From: Anaerobacillus arseniciselenatis
GTDB taxonomy: Bacteria > Bacillota > Bacilli > Bacillales > Anaerobacillaceae
Length of the DNA stretch: 64,000 bases
Direction: 5' to 3'
NCBI RefSeq assembly: GCF_001865995.1
Contig: NZ_MLQQ01000035.1
Location: 1 to 64,000 of the forward strand
Below are positions 51,949 to 61,419 of the stretch, in pieces (the stretch's first letter is position 1; each line of letters opens with the position of its first letter). Position numbers and translations under genes: made by a program. The notes under the pieces are model-generated. The model was not told where the DNA came from and did not search any database. It saw only the letters and a program-made list of their open reading frames with translations.

Positions 51949-52800
51949 TTGGGCTTAACAGGCAGAAAAAAGACTATATGGGAAGAAATTGAGAAGTGGG
52001 AGCAGTCATATTTTATCGATAGTGAAGCAAACCGATATTATTCATTAGAAGCTGATTTTAACAAAAGCGTTGAAACTTGGCGACCTGACTTACAAATAAA
52101 ATTATTACAAATCGTTGATAGTATTATTTTCCATACACATACGATTGCTCAAAATAGTACTTATGACAAACAGATGACTGACAAAGTTTTAAACCTTGGA
52201 AGAGTTTTCGAAGCCAATGTTGAAAATATCTCAGATATGAAACGATTAACGATCGATCAACTTCGCTATATAAGTCAACAAAATTTAGCAAAGCAACGCT
52301 TAATTTCACTGACCCAAGGTGGGGTCAGCGGTTTTGGGGGAATTTTCTTTGTAGCACTTGACTTACCATTAATGTTAACGATCAATATGCGCTCAATTCA
52401 CTTAACGGCACTGACCTACGGTTATGATTTAAATAAACCGTATGAACTGATGTTAGCTCTGAAGGTTTTTCATGTTGCAACATTACCAAAAACAATGCAA
52501 AAAGAAGGTTGGAAGCAGTTGTTACTAGAACTTGAAGCTTATGAAGATCAATGGTTATTATTCGATGAAAATAATATTGATAAATCGACAGCATGGCTTC
52601 AACAACCGATTAAACAGCTAGCTAAAGGAATGGCACTACTTCTTTTAAAAAAGAAATTAATCTACGGTTTGCCTATTTTCGGTATAACTGTCGGTGCGGC
52701 TTCCAATTACTTTTTAGCGAAACAAGTGTCAGAAATAGCCCATCGCTTTTACGAAAAGCGATATTTATTAGAAGAGACAGGTAGCGATTCCCTTCAATAA
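51949..52800 (+). CDS. EcsC family protein
   Basis: A 283-residue protein of the EcsC family (named for a gene next to the EcsAB ABC transporter; function unclear). TTG 51949 follows GGGGAGTGA. Mixed helical N terminus with WEQSYF near residue 17, a central glycine-rich hydrophobic hairpin (GGVSGFGGIFFVALDLPLML, about 126-146) and a second amphipathic region (YGLPIFGITVGAASNYFLAK) that is the usual EcsC hallmark. Likely membrane-associated. It is a stand-alone copy with no transporter beside it. Confidence 0.82.
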   Translation: MGLTGRKKTIWEEIEKWEQSYFIDSEANRYYSLEADFNKSVETWRPDLQIKLLQIVDSIIFHTHTIAQNSTYDKQMTDKVLNLGRVFEANVENISDMKRLTIDQLRYISQQNLAKQRLISLTQGGVSGFGGIFFVALDLPLMLTINMRSIHLTALTYGYDLNKPYELMLALKVFHVATLPKTMQKEGWKQLLLELEAYEDQWLLFDENNIDKSTAWLQQPIKQLAKGMALLLLKKKLIYGLPIFGITVGAASNYFLAKQVSEIAHRFYEKRYLLEETGSDSLQ

Positions 52801-52847
52801 AGTGACAAGATGATGTAAACTATAGTTACGTATTGGGGGTGCTTAAG

Positions 52848-53159
52848 TTGTATTCATTCGAATTTGATGGGCGATTAGGAATAGAAATACCAGAGCTACA
52901 AAAAGATTGGGGAAAGTACGATAAAAAAACACAAGAAGAAATACTAATGAAATGGGAAAATATTAGAGGCAATATCCCTGATCGGGTAAGAGAGTTAGAA
53001 CAAGAAATTAATCGAAAGCAAGCTTTATTAAATAATGAGAATGATTTTAAAAAATCATGTGAATTAAATCGAGAAATAGCAGAACTAGCTTCAACGATTA
53101 ATGATCTTTGGTTATGGTTCCGCTCTCATGGAGAAGTCAGTGCTAAAATCCACCTTTGA
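52848..53159 (+). CDS. small coiled-coil protein of unknown function
   Basis: A 103-residue soluble protein. TTG 52848 is preferred, with GGGGGTG just ahead; the TTG at 52833 overlaps that site. Residues 35-85 are strongly helical and charged (RVRELEQEINRKQALLNNE) and probably coiled coil. It starts YSFEFDGRLGIEIPELQKDW and ends WLWFRSHGEVSAKIHL. I do not recognise a family. It lies 47 bases after the EcsC gene on the same strand and may be co-transcribed. Confidence 0.6.
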   Translation: MYSFEFDGRLGIEIPELQKDWGKYDKKTQEEILMKWENIRGNIPDRVRELEQEINRKQALLNNENDFKKSCELNREIAELASTINDLWLWFRSHGEVSAKIHL

Positions 53160-53385
53160 TAATTTACAATTCAAAATTCAAAATTAGCATATATAAATTT
53201 AAAAACACAATGAAATTAAAGTTCAATGTATGTAAAACCGACCAGGCAATTTATTTCAAAATTTTGAGTTTTGAATGATTGTAAAATGAAATTGGTAAAA
53301 ATAAATTTAGTTTTCAGGTGCAATGCATCTTCGAAAAGAATTGAAGTAATTTTAATTTTAAATTGTAAATTTTAAATTATTACAT
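53160..53385. repeat. AT-rich inverted repeat (AATTTACAATTCAAAATT type)
   Basis: Left arm aatttacaattcaaaattca, right arm ttttaaattgtaaattttaa, with caaaattttgagttttgaat in between. It fills the 282-base gap before the hydrolase gene. Confidence 0.5.
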
Positions 53386-53441
53386 CAACCGCCCTTTAAT
53401 TGCTTATTCTATTAAGGTAGAAAGCGATGAGGGGTTTTTTT

Positions 53442-54293
53442 ATGGAAAAAAATTATATTCATATAGATGGTTCTAAAATTTATTATGAGGATAGTGGTGG
53501 TAATAAAGAGGCACTAGTTTGTATTCACGGATTTATAAGCTCTTCATGGAGTTGGCACCCGTTAATAAACCAGTTAAAAAAACATTTTCGGGTGATTGCC
53601 TTTGATCTTCCTGGATTTGGTAAAACAAAAGCAGCTATTCACTATAAGTATACGTTAAGTCATTATGGAGAAACGACAATTGCATTAATAGAAAAATTAA
53701 ATTTAAAAAAAGTTCATTTAGTAGGTCATTCGTTAGGTGGACAAATCGCTTTACAAGCAGTGAAGTTAAAGCCCAACTTTTTTGACAAGCTCTTTTTGAT
53801 TGCAGCATCCGCTAAGCGAAGCAGACCCTTTTGGTTAGCTAGACTGTTATGTTATATCCCTTATATGGATGAGGCTGCGTACCAATTTTATTTTCAAGAT
53901 GAAATTGTCGATGTTGCAGTTGCAAAAGTATTGTCAGGTGGTATGGGCTTAGAGGATACAGTTTTAAAACCGTATATCGATATGTGTAAAAAAAGAGAAG
54001 TTATTAAGGCTGTATTGAAGCTAGGAAAAGACCGTGAAGATGATATGAAGGAAGAAGAACTAAATAAGATTACTCATAAAACATATTTACTTTGGGGAAG
54101 AGAAGATCAAGTTGTCACATTAGAAGAAGGGATATTTCTAAAAGAAACTTTAAAAAATTCTACACTAGCAATTATCGAACATTGCGGACATTTACCGATG
54201 GAGGAGCATACGATATCAGTGTTACATCATCTTTATTCATTTTTTTGTCCGAACTTCTTGAATACTGGAGGAGATAAATTAATAAATATTTAG
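53442..54293 (+). CDS. alpha/beta-fold hydrolase
   Basis: A 283-residue cytoplasmic hydrolase of the alpha/beta superfamily; substrate unknown. ATG 53442 follows GAGGGG, and the earlier ATG at 53427 is upstream of that site. The catalytic triad is readable: nucleophile Ser97 in VGHSLGGQIA, Asp222 in WGREDQVV, His250 in HCGHLPMEE. The oxyanion-hole motif is CIHGFISSSWSW near residue 25-36. The cap region runs about 120-195. It stands alone before argG. Confidence 0.88.
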   Translation: MEKNYIHIDGSKIYYEDSGGNKEALVCIHGFISSSWSWHPLINQLKKHFRVIAFDLPGFGKTKAAIHYKYTLSHYGETTIALIEKLNLKKVHLVGHSLGGQIALQAVKLKPNFFDKLFLIAASAKRSRPFWLARLLCYIPYMDEAAYQFYFQDEIVDVAVAKVLSGGMGLEDTVLKPYIDMCKKREVIKAVLKLGKDREDDMKEEELNKITHKTYLLWGREDQVVTLEEGIFLKETLKNSTLAIIEHCGHLPMEEHTISVLHHLYSFFCPNFLNTGGDKLINI

Positions 54294-54300
54294 ATTTTTT

Positions 54301-54359
54301 CATGAATATGTATTGCAAAAAGATTGGATTGTTGTTAAAGTAGTGAATATAAATTAAGT
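54301..54359 (+). promoter_or_regulatory. two ARG-box-like sites upstream of argG
   Basis: catgaatatgtattgcaa (54301-54318) and agtgaatataaattaagt (54342-54359) each resemble the TGAATwwwwATTCA box bound by ArgR/AhrC, with 1-2 mismatches. Their starts are 41 bases apart, roughly four helical turns, upstream of argGH. Assignment is by consensus only. Confidence 0.5.
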
Positions 54360-54463
54360 GACACTATATGAGAGTGCTTATAGCAAGCCTCTTTTATTTT
54401 TAAAAACGAATGTATATTTATAATAAAACAAGTATCAATATTCATAAGATGGGGGAATGAGTA

Positions 54464-55672
54464 ATGAGTAAAAAGAAAATTGTATTAGCGTATTCAGGAG
54501 GGCTAGATACTTCTGTAGCTATAAAATGGTTAAGTGATCAAGGTTATGACGTAATTGCCGTATGTTTAGATGTTGGTGAAGGTAAGGATTTACAATTTAT
54601 TAAGGAAAAAGCATTGAAAGTTGGGGCAATCCAATCTTACACAGTTGATGCGAAAAAGGAATATGCAGAACAATTCGTTCTACCTGCTTTACAAAGTCAT
54701 GCAATGTACGAAGGAAAGTACCCGCTTGTTTCTGCGCTATCTCGTCCGTTAATTTCGAAAAAATTAGTGGAAATTGCCAATCAAGTTGGTGCAGATGCAA
54801 TTGCTCATGGCTGTACAGGGAAAGGGAATGATCAAGTTCGTTTTGAAGTGTCGATTCAATCATTAAACCCTGATCTTGATGTTTTAGCACCAGTTCGTGA
54901 ATGGGCGTGGAGTCGTGATGAGGAAATTGAATATGCAAAAAAACACAATATCCCAATTCCTGTTAACTTAGATAATCCATATTCTGTCGACCAAAATCTT
55001 TGGGGCAGAAGTAATGAATGTGGTATTTTAGAAGATCCTTGGGCAACACCACCTGAAGGAGCGTATGAATTAACAGCGCCTATAGAACAAACACCGGACG
55101 AAGCGGAATTTTTAGAAATTGGTTTTGAACAAGGCGTACCGAAAACGATTAACGGGAAAGCATATGAGCTTGATCAATTAATTTTAGAGCTTAACTTTAT
55201 CGCTGGAAAACATGGTGTCGGGCGAATTGACCACGTAGAAAATCGTTTAGTGGGAATTAAATCTCGTGAAGTTTATGAGTGCCCTGGGGCAGTTACATTA
55301 CTTAAAGCACATAAAGAACTAGAAGATTTAACATTAACGAAAGAAGTCGCTCATTTTAAGCCTGTGGTAGGAAAGAAGATTACGGAAATGATTTACGAAG
55401 GTCTTTGGTTCTCTCCATTAATGCCAGCGCTTCAAGCATTTTTACAAGAAACACAAAAAACGGTCACTGGAACTGTACGTGTGAAACTATTTAAAGGTCA
55501 TGCAATAGTAGAAGGACGTAAATCAGAATTTTCATTATATGATGAAAAACTTGCAACATATACGAATGAAGATGAATTCGACCATAGTGCTGCTGTTGGA
55601 TTTATTAAGCTTTGGGGCTTACCGACAAAAGTTCATAGCATGGTAACGAAGAAGGGAGTTAATCAACAGTGA
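54464..55672 (+). CDS. argG: argininosuccinate synthase ArgG
   Basis: Joins citrulline and aspartate with ATP to give argininosuccinate, the next-to-last step of arginine synthesis. It is 402 residues; ATG 54464. The ATP loop AYSGGLDTS is at residues 9-17. Further motifs are [32 protein letters not shown], the citrulline-binding [15 protein letters not shown] and the C-terminal helix region. Its stop overlaps the argH start by four bases (GTGA), so the two are translated together. ArgR-type boxes lie upstream. Confidence 0.96.
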   Translation: MSKKKIVLAYSGGLDTSVAIKWLSDQGYDVIAVCLDVGEGKDLQFIKEKALKVGAIQSYTVDAKKEYAEQFVLPALQSHAMYEGKYPLVSALSRPLISKKLVEIANQVGADAIAHGCTGKGNDQVRFEVSIQSLNPDLDVLAPVREWAWSRDEEIEYAKKHNIPIPVNLDNPYSVDQNLWGRSNECGILEDPWATPPEGAYELTAPIEQTPDEAEFLEIGFEQGVPKTINGKAYELDQLILELNFIAGKHGVGRIDHVENRLVGIKSREVYECPGAVTLLKAHKELEDLTLTKEVAHFKPVVGKKITEMIYEGLWFSPLMPALQAFLQETQKTVTGTVRVKLFKGHAIVEGRKSEFSLYDEKLATYTNEDEFDHSAAVGFIKLWGLPTKVHSMVTKKGVNQQ

Positions 55673-57054
55673 CTTCAAAGCTGTGGGGTGGACGTTTTAC
55701 AAAAAGAGCAGAAAGTTGGGTCGATGCTTTTGGAGCATCGATCGACTTTGATAAACAATTAGTAAATGAGGATATTGAAGGTAGTATCGCTCATGTTAAA
55801 ATGCTAGGGAAATGTGGCATTGTATCAAATGAAGAGGTAGAGAAAATTATCTCTGGCCTAAAAGTAATTAAAGAAAAGGCTACTGAAGGTAAGTTGCAAT
55901 ACAATGTCGAAAATGAAGATATTCATTTAAACATTGAAAAGTTTCTCATTGATGAGATTGGTGAAGTAGGTGGAAAACTCCACACAGGTAGGAGTAGGAA
56001 TGATCAAGTCGCAACCGATATGCATTTATATTTACGAAACGAAGTAAAGGAAATTCTCGTTTCGATTAAAAATCTTCAAGAAGCGATATTTGAACAAAGT
56101 AAACAGCATGTTGAAACACTTATTCCAGGCTATACTCACTTGCAACGTGCGCAACCAGTTTCTTTTGCCCATCATTTAATGACGTATTTTTGGATGTTAG
56201 AGCGTGATTACGGTCGCTACGAAGATAGCGTAAAACGTATTAATATATCACCTCTAGGCGCAGGTGCTTTGGCAGGAACAACCTTCCCCATTAATCGTGA
56301 ATATACGGCAGAATTATTAGGATTCGATGGAATTTATGAAAATAGTATGGATGCAGTAAGTGATCGTGATTTTATCGTTGAATTTTTAAGCAATTCTTCA
56401 GTGTTAATGATGCACTTATCAAGGCTTTGTGAAGAACTTATTCTTTGGTCGAGTCAAGAGTTTCAATTTGTAGAAATCGATGATGCTTTTGCAACAGGTA
56501 GTAGTATAATGCCGCAAAAGAAAAATCCAGATATGGCTGAATTGATCCGTGGAAAAACTGGTCGAGTTTATGGCAACCTCTTCAGCTTACTAACTGTTTT
56601 AAAAGGGCTTCCGTTAGCGTATAACAAAGATATGCAAGAAGATAAGGAAGGTATGTTTGATACAGTTCGTACTGTAAAAGGTAGCTTGCAAATTTTTGCA
56701 GGAATGATTGAAACTTTAAAAGTTCTTGGTGGAAATATGGAGAAAGCGACGAATGAAGATTTTTCTAATGCCACGGAATTAGCAGATTATCTTGCTTCTA
56801 AAGGGATGCCGTTCCGTGCTGCACATGAAGTTGTTGGAAAATTAGTGCTTTATTCAATTCAAAATGGAAAGTTTCTATTAGACTTATCGATGGAGGAGTT
56901 TAAAGAAGCGAGTGATTTGTTTGAAGAAGATATTTACCAAGTGCTTGAACCTAAAACTGTCGTTGCAAGAAGAAACAGTGCTGGTGGAACAGGGTTTGAG
57001 CAAGTAAAAGAAGCGTTAACTAAAGCTGGAGATGCTTTGAGTAAAAAAGTTTAA
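55669..57054 (+). CDS. argH: argininosuccinate lyase ArgH
   Basis: Splits argininosuccinate into arginine and fumarate. It is 461 residues, the usual length. Start GTG 55669, overlapping the argG stop. Motifs: [13 protein letters not shown] at the N terminus, [27 protein letters not shown], the TPGYTHLQ-like [12 protein letters not shown] with the catalytic histidine, and the fumarase-superfamily signature [11 protein letters not shown] at about 278-288, with the catalytic serine. Last gene of the argGH operon, followed by a GTGTCAGACAC hairpin. Confidence 0.97.
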   Translation: MTSKLWGGRFTKRAESWVDAFGASIDFDKQLVNEDIEGSIAHVKMLGKCGIVSNEEVEKIISGLKVIKEKATEGKLQYNVENEDIHLNIEKFLIDEIGEVGGKLHTGRSRNDQVATDMHLYLRNEVKEILVSIKNLQEAIFEQSKQHVETLIPGYTHLQRAQPVSFAHHLMTYFWMLERDYGRYEDSVKRINISPLGAGALAGTTFPINREYTAELLGFDGIYENSMDAVSDRDFIVEFLSNSSVLMMHLSRLCEELILWSSQEFQFVEIDDAFATGSSIMPQKKNPDMAELIRGKTGRVYGNLFSLLTVLKGLPLAYNKDMQEDKEGMFDTVRTVKGSLQIFAGMIETLKVLGGNMEKATNEDFSNATELADYLASKGMPFRAAHEVVGKLVLYSIQNGKFLLDLSMEEFKEASDLFEEDIYQVLEPKTVVARRNSAGGTGFEQVKEALTKAGDALSKKV

Positions 57055-57061
57055 GAAAAAA

Positions 57062-57185
57062 GAGGCTGGGACAAAACAAAGTGTCAGACACCGCTAGACA
57101 CCAAATATAGACATATGATAAACCTTTACGTCTATATTTAGTAGGATTTACGTGGTGTCAGACACTTTTGTCCCAGCCTCCTTTT
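57062..57185. terminator. 119-bp GTGTCAGACAC hairpin repeat, copy C
   Basis: GAGGCTGGGACAAAACAAAG to CTTTTGTCCCAGCCTC, then CTTTTC, just behind argH. Nearly identical to copy B, with a few substitutions in the inner hairpin. It also lies at the end of the converging UspA gene. Confidence 0.78.
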
Positions 57186-57203
57186 CTTTCGATAATTTTA
57201 ACT

Positions 57204-57641
57204 TTATTGATTACGTACAATTAATACATCGCAATTGGCACTTCTAGCAATATACTCTGATACACTTCCGATTAGTAATCGTTCAACAGTATTCAATCCA
57301 GTAGCACCAGTTATAATTAAATCTATCTCATACTTCTTAGAAATTTCTTTAGATATTCTAACCTTTGGTGACCCGAAATCTAATACTACTTCAGCTTCGA
57401 TACCTTCTTTTTCGGCCTCTTCTTTGTATTCATTAAGCATGTCTTTTGCATATTCCTCTGCACGAGTTACGATAGCACGGTCATACTGCTCAACAGTAGC
57501 AAAACTTCTCGTATCAACGATGTGGGCAATGTAAATTTTTGCAGATTCCTTTTTTGCAACTTCAATTGCTTTTTTTAATGCCTTTTTAGCTTCTTTTGAG
57601 CCATCTACAGCTACAAGAATTTTAGAATAATTTTTTTCCAT
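57204..57641 (-). CDS. universal stress protein UspA family
   Basis: A 145-residue cytoplasmic universal stress protein. ATG 57641 follows GAGGGGTGAAG; the longer frame has no ribosome site. It starts MEKNYSKILVAVDGSKEAKKALKKA, has the ATP-binding glycine motif IITGATGLNTVERLLIGSVSEYI at the C terminus and ends with NCDVLIVRNQ. The GxTGxx-G-(9)-GS pattern suggests the ATP-binding class. It is placed downstream of argH on the opposite strand. Confidence 0.92.
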   Translation of the reverse strand: MEKNYSKILVAVDGSKEAKKALKKAIEVAKKESAKIYIAHIVDTRSFATVEQYDRAIVTRAEEYAKDMLNEYKEEAEKEGIEAEVVLDFGSPKVRISKEISKKYEIDLIITGATGLNTVERLLIGSVSEYIARSANCDVLIVRNQ

Positions 57642-57782
57642 GGCATCTTCACCCCTCTTACAATTAATCATACCCATTAACACTTTAAGTATAACATGAA
57701 ACGTTTACTGTAAAATTAATGTTTACCTCATAAACCATGAATGTTTGATGAATAATAGAGTTGAAAAAGGGGGTGAAAATTG

Positions 57783-57923
57783 ATGAAGGATCAACAGCCT
57801 GGAAATATGATCTTTGATGAGGAAGGAGAAGCAATTGTTAGACAGCAATTGTTGGATTCTTATTATGACGGAACAACAGATAGTCATAAGAAGAATGATA
57901 CTGATAATAAAGATAATAATTAA
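57783..57923 (+). CDS. 46-residue acidic protein
   Basis: A small ORF from ATG 57783 behind AAAGGGGGTG, ending TAA at 57923 and followed at once by a good terminator. The peptide starts MKDQQPGNMIFDEEGEAI and ends in an Asp/Asn/Lys-rich tail (NDTDNKDNN). Ribosome site, length and terminator together support a real gene. I do not recognise the family. It is divergent from the UspA gene. Confidence 0.6.
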   Translation: MKDQQPGNMIFDEEGEAIVRQQLLDSYYDGTTDSHKKNDTDNKDNN

Positions 57924-57937
57924 ACGGAAATCCCCTT

Positions 57938-57967
57938 ACCTTGGTACTTTTCATGCCAAGGTTTTTT
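57938..57967 (+). terminator. terminator of the 46-residue gene
   Basis: ACCTTGG, 11-nt loop, CCAAGGT, TTTTTT, 14 bases after the stop codon. Confidence 0.82.
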
Positions 57968-58019
57968 AATGATTTTGTATGAGAAAGTTGGAAAAAATAT
58001 TGAACATTTCTATGGTAAA

Positions 58020-58187
58020 GATGCGATGGGAGTGCAGTCATTTTTTGTAGGAAAAGAAGGTGGATGCTTTCGTGAACGAGCCTCCGAGATTCGATAGAAG
58101 GTCACAGCGAAGTGAGGGAAAGTGTCCACCTTTTCATTTTAGATGGTGCCCGGGTAATCGCCATGAGGGTTTTGTATAAAAAAAGGA
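58020..58187 (+). repeat. composite R-H-R element
   Basis: Partial R, then H with stem AAGAAGGTGGATGCTTTC against GAAAGTGTCCACCTT and loop gaacgagcctccgagattcg (58052-58135), then R (58140-58187; ggtgcccgggtaatcgccatg). In a 576-base gap; the rest (58190-58480) is AT-rich, with a tctaaattttgaattttaaa run and no gene. Confidence 0.75.
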
Positions 58188-58499
58188 AATCGCCCGACTT
58201 TTACATGCTTGTAATTATGAAAATAACTTAAGTATTAATAATAGTAATTACATATACATAAAGGGTAAAATAATAATAACGACGAACTTATTAATCAATA
58301 TAAAATTTATCTTATAAGTTAGAATATATATTTGTGAAAACTTCTCTGAGAGGCTTAAACAATTCTAAATTTTGAATTTTAAATTATTAATTTAGTTTTG
58401 AGATACATTCACATTGCCGCTGAAGTATTTTTGAAAGTATAGAGAAGTCCTTAGCTCGTTTCAAAAATTCTATTAGTTTAGAAAGGGGAGCAGATATAA

Positions 58500-59423
58500 T
58501 TGGAAAAAGTAGATGTTGTAATTATCGGTGGTGGTCCGGCGGGGATATCTGCTGCCCTTTGGTGTAAACGTCTTGATTTAAACCATGTTCTCTTTGAATC
58601 GAAACAGCAATTGGGTGGTCAGCTATTTCAAATTCATAATAGAATTATTGATTACCCTGGCGTTTTAGCCGATGACGGTCGACAAATGCAGCAGTTATTA
58701 GAGCAGCAAATAAAAACAATGGAATGTAACGTAAAGTTAGGTTGTTTAATTTTATTTATTGATTCGCTACAACAAAAATTAATTTATAAAGAAAATAGGA
58801 GCAAAAAAGAGCTTCATTACGAATATTTAATTTTTGCTACAGGATCGAAGCCGAAATCTTTAAATGTTCCAGGTGAAAAAGAAATGATCGAAAGAGGCGA
58901 AGTTTTCTCTGCAACCCGTGATCAACATAGATTGAAAGGGAAAGATGTTGCAATTGTAGGCGGAGGCGATCGTGCATTTGAAGGGGCTTTTCTTTTAGCA
59001 GAAGCAGGGGCAAATATTTACTTAATCCATCGTTCCACATATTTTCGTGCACGGGAAGCATATCAAAAACGAGTGTATATGAATAAAAATATCAAATTGT
59101 TAACTGATACGACAGTTTTAGCTATTAACGGCGAACAGAGTGTACAATCGCTCGATGTTATTCAACTTGAAGAAAAACGAAATATTGAAATAGATGCGAT
59201 ACTCGTTCGAATAGGAGTAGAGCCTAATATTGCTTTACTAAAAAACCAAGTAGAAACAGATGAAACTGGCTATATTATCGTAAATCAATTAGGTGAGACA
59301 TCCGTACCGAGCATCTTTGCGGTAGGCGACGTTTGTACACGACCGACATATTCAAGTATATCTGCTTCTGTCGGTCAAGCAATGGTTGCAGTGAAACAAA
59401 TTAGTGAACAGATAACTTCTTAG
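58500..59423 (+). CDS. thioredoxin-reductase-like flavoprotein lacking the CxxC
   Basis: A 307-residue FAD/NAD(P)H oxidoreductase with the fold and length of thioredoxin reductase. TTG 58500 follows AAAGGGGAG. The FAD site is GGGPAG at 10-15, followed by FESKQQLGGQL; the pyridine-nucleotide site is IVGGGDRAFEGAFLLAEA (about 153-170); the C-terminal FAD motif is FAVGDVCTRP. At the place of the redox CxxC (residues 137-140) it reads S-A-T-R, so it cannot reduce thioredoxin in the usual way. It may be a ferredoxin/flavodoxin:NAD(P)H reductase or a disulfide-independent relative (TrxR-like inactive type). It stands alone among repeats. Confidence 0.85.
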   Translation: MEKVDVVIIGGGPAGISAALWCKRLDLNHVLFESKQQLGGQLFQIHNRIIDYPGVLADDGRQMQQLLEQQIKTMECNVKLGCLILFIDSLQQKLIYKENRSKKELHYEYLIFATGSKPKSLNVPGEKEMIERGEVFSATRDQHRLKGKDVAIVGGGDRAFEGAFLLAEAGANIYLIHRSTYFRAREAYQKRVYMNKNIKLLTDTTVLAINGEQSVQSLDVIQLEEKRNIEIDAILVRIGVEPNIALLKNQVETDETGYIIVNQLGETSVPSIFAVGDVCTRPTYSSISASVGQAMVAVKQISEQITS

Positions 59424-59425
59424 TG

Positions 59426-59462
59426 ACGCTCAAAGCTGATCAAGTCCTCTCCGCTTTTCTTT
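59426..59462. repeat. remnant of family-4 repeat
   Basis: gctcaaagctgatcaagtcc and tctccgcttttcttt, the typical family-4 end, just after the flavoprotein stop codon. Confidence 0.35.
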
Positions 59463-59509
59463 GTATATTTTATCCATTTTTTACTAATAGTAATAATGAG
59501 GTGATATTT

Positions 59510-59890
59510 ATGAAAAAGAAAATGACAATAGCTACTGCTTTGTTATTAAGTTGGTTATTCGTTTTGCCAATGCAAGTTAGTGCGCTAAATTTAATGGAAA
59601 GTTTCTTTTTAAAGATTACAATTGTTGAAAATGGTATTGAACACGAATGGGAGTACACAAGCCCTGGAAAATATGAATATGAAAAGGGAGAACAAGTCAT
59701 AAAAACAGATGAGGCAAAAGTAGAGATGCAATCAATCGTTAAACTCCTTAATTTGTCTGAAAAAGCGAAAGTAGAAGAAATGGTTGACGTCCTACAGAAA
59801 GAACGCTACCCAACCCTAGAACGACTCGAAATTCGTTGGATGAACGGAGAAAGTAAACTTTATACGTGGGTGTGGGATAAAACTAATTAG
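59510..59890 (+). CDS. small secreted protein of unknown function
   Basis: A 126-residue protein from ATG 59510 (GAGGTGAT upstream); the frame extends to 59423 but overlaps the preceding gene's stop and lacks a ribosome site. Residues 1-26 are a clear signal peptide (MKKKMTIATALLLSWLFVL, cleavage after VSA likely). The mature part of about 100 residues has mixed strands and helices (ITIVENGIEHEWEYTSPG) and a WMNGESKLYTWVWDKTN end. No family recognised. Confidence 0.65.
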   Translation: MKKKMTIATALLLSWLFVLPMQVSALNLMESFFLKITIVENGIEHEWEYTSPGKYEYEKGEQVIKTDEAKVEMQSIVKLLNLSEKAKVEEMVDVLQKERYPTLERLEIRWMNGESKLYTWVWDKTN

Positions 59891-59892
59891 TT

Positions 59893-59985
59893 ATGAGTGA
59901 AGAGTTTTGAGTGGAGAGTTAGATGAAAGTATTGCTTCGAAGCATCACTTTCAAAACTCAAAACTCAAAACTCAAAACTCAAAAC
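59893..59985. repeat. GAGTTTTGAGT / ACTCAAAACTC inverted repeat with heptamer run
   Basis: ttatgagtgaagagttttga, centre tattgcttcgaagcatcact, then five aactcaa-type heptamers. Both arms match the repeat at 31.88-31.96 kb. It ends at the converging M24 peptidase gene. Confidence 0.6.
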
Positions 59986-59986
59986 T

Positions 59987-61081
59987 CTAAACTATAGTTA
60001 ACCCCTTCGGATACTTCGTTAAGCTTTCAAATCCATCTTTTGTAATGACGATATCATCTTCGATACGTACTCCGCCAACGTTAGGTACGTAAATACCTGG
60101 TTCTACTGTAAATACAGCCCCTTCTTGCAATAAATCATCGTTATTTTCACTCATTGAAGGAAATTCATGAACATCGATTCCGAGGCCGTGTCCAATGCGG
60201 TGTGGGAAGTAATCTCCGTACCCCGCTTCAGTAATATAGTTTCTTGCGGCTTTATCAATATCTCCAACTCTCGTACCTACTTTACAAATTGAAAATGCGG
60301 CGTTTTGTGCAGATAATACAGTTTCATAAATACGGCGTTGTTCATCGTTAATTTCTTGAAATGCAACAGTTCTAGTAATGTCAGAACAATAGCCGTCTAA
60401 TACAACTCCAAGGTCAAATAAAACAAAATCGCCTCGGTTAATTTCGGTAATGCCTGGGTTCCCGTGTGGGTCAGCTGTCTTAGCTCCTGTTAGTACCATT
60501 GTTGAAAAAGACATCTCTCTAATACCTTTGCGTTTTAATTCGTATTCGATGAGCGCTAATATATCCATCTCAGTTTTACCTGATTTAATGGCATTTACAC
60601 CAACTTCAACTCCAAAGTCTGCTAGTTCTGCTGCCTGTTTTAATAACGCTAATTCTTGGTCATCTTTAATTAAGCGTAATGAATTTAGTTTTTCTTCGAC
60701 TGAAACAAATTTTGCTTCGTTATAAATTTTGTTTAACGCATTTGCACGTAAATACGAAATGTGTTCTTCTTCGATTGCGATCTTTTGTCCTCCTTGCCCC
60801 TTTTTATTTAAATAATTTTTTATTAGCTCCCAATAATTATCTGAATCGCTGTAACTAACAATGTCATATTCCCATCCGGCAGCTTTTGCTTGTGGTTTTT
60901 CCATATTTGGACATACCATAACAGGTTCACCGTTAGGAAATACGAAAATACCGATTAACCGTTCATGTGGCTCAGAGTAAAATCCAGATAAATAAAATAC
61001 ATTTGCCTTTGTTTGTACAAAAGCGAAATCGATATTTTGTTCACTAAGCCAATTACTCAATTGCGTTAAACGTTGATTCAT
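59987..61081 (-). CDS. M24 family Xaa-Pro peptidase
   Basis: A 364-residue dinuclear-metal peptidase of the Xaa-Pro dipeptidase/aminopeptidase P family that releases residues next to proline. ATG 61081 follows AGGAAGTGAT. N-terminal creatinase-like domain (1-125), then the pita-bread catalytic domain. Metal ligands are readable: Asp in VLFDLGVVLDGYCSDITRTV (two Asp), His in PHRIGHGLGIDVHEF, Glu in FTVEPGIYV and Glu in GGVRIEDDIVI. B. subtilis has several such enzymes and the exact ortholog is not assigned. Confidence 0.93.
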   Translation of the reverse strand: MNQRLTQLSNWLSEQNIDFAFVQTKANVFYLSGFYSEPHERLIGIFVFPNGEPVMVCPNMEKPQAKAAGWEYDIVSYSDSDNYWELIKNYLNKKGQGGQKIAIEEEHISYLRANALNKIYNEAKFVSVEEKLNSLRLIKDDQELALLKQAAELADFGVEVGVNAIKSGKTEMDILALIEYELKRKGIREMSFSTMVLTGAKTADPHGNPGITEINRGDFVLFDLGVVLDGYCSDITRTVAFQEINDEQRRIYETVLSAQNAAFSICKVGTRVGDIDKAARNYITEAGYGDYFPHRIGHGLGIDVHEFPSMSENNDDLLQEGAVFTVEPGIYVPNVGGVRIEDDIVITKDGFESLTKYPKGLTIV

Positions 61082-61114
61082 GAGATCACTTCCTAGTTTA
61101 GTTTTTTATGTATG

Positions 61115-61233
61115 TGAGTGAATTTCATAATTACCTAAATTAAACCATATCAAATTATGTGTAGTTGCCAACGTTTTAACGCAACTACATATAATTACTT
61201 AATGGAGAGAATATTGAATTATGAAATTCATTA
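61115..61233 (+). mobile_element. MITE-like palindromic element, copy 8
   Basis: TGAGTGAATTTCATAATTAC to ttgaattatgaaattcatta, subtype b (attatgtgtagttgccaacg / gcaactacatataattac, then ttaatggagag). Copy 9 follows four bases later in the opposite orientation. Confidence 0.75.
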
Positions 61234-61237
61234 TTAT

Positions 61238-61356
61238 CAATGAATTTCATAATGGATTATTTCCGCCACACCCTGCAATAGATAGTTGCGTCAAAACCAT
61301 TCGCAAACTATATACTGCATAGTGTGGCTCATTTTTGGTGATTATGAAATTCATTC
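61238..61356 (-). mobile_element. MITE-like palindromic element, copy 9
   Basis: tcaatgaatttcataatgga to gattatgaaattcattca, with caatagatagttgcgtcaaa and cgcaaactatatactgc inner arms and ccgccacaccc / agtgtggctc outer arms. Head to head with copy 8. Confidence 0.75.
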
Positions 61357-61419
61357 ATATATAGACTTTATCATTTTTAAAGGAAATTGTTAATTAAATA
61401 AGTCGTGAATTATAAGAAA

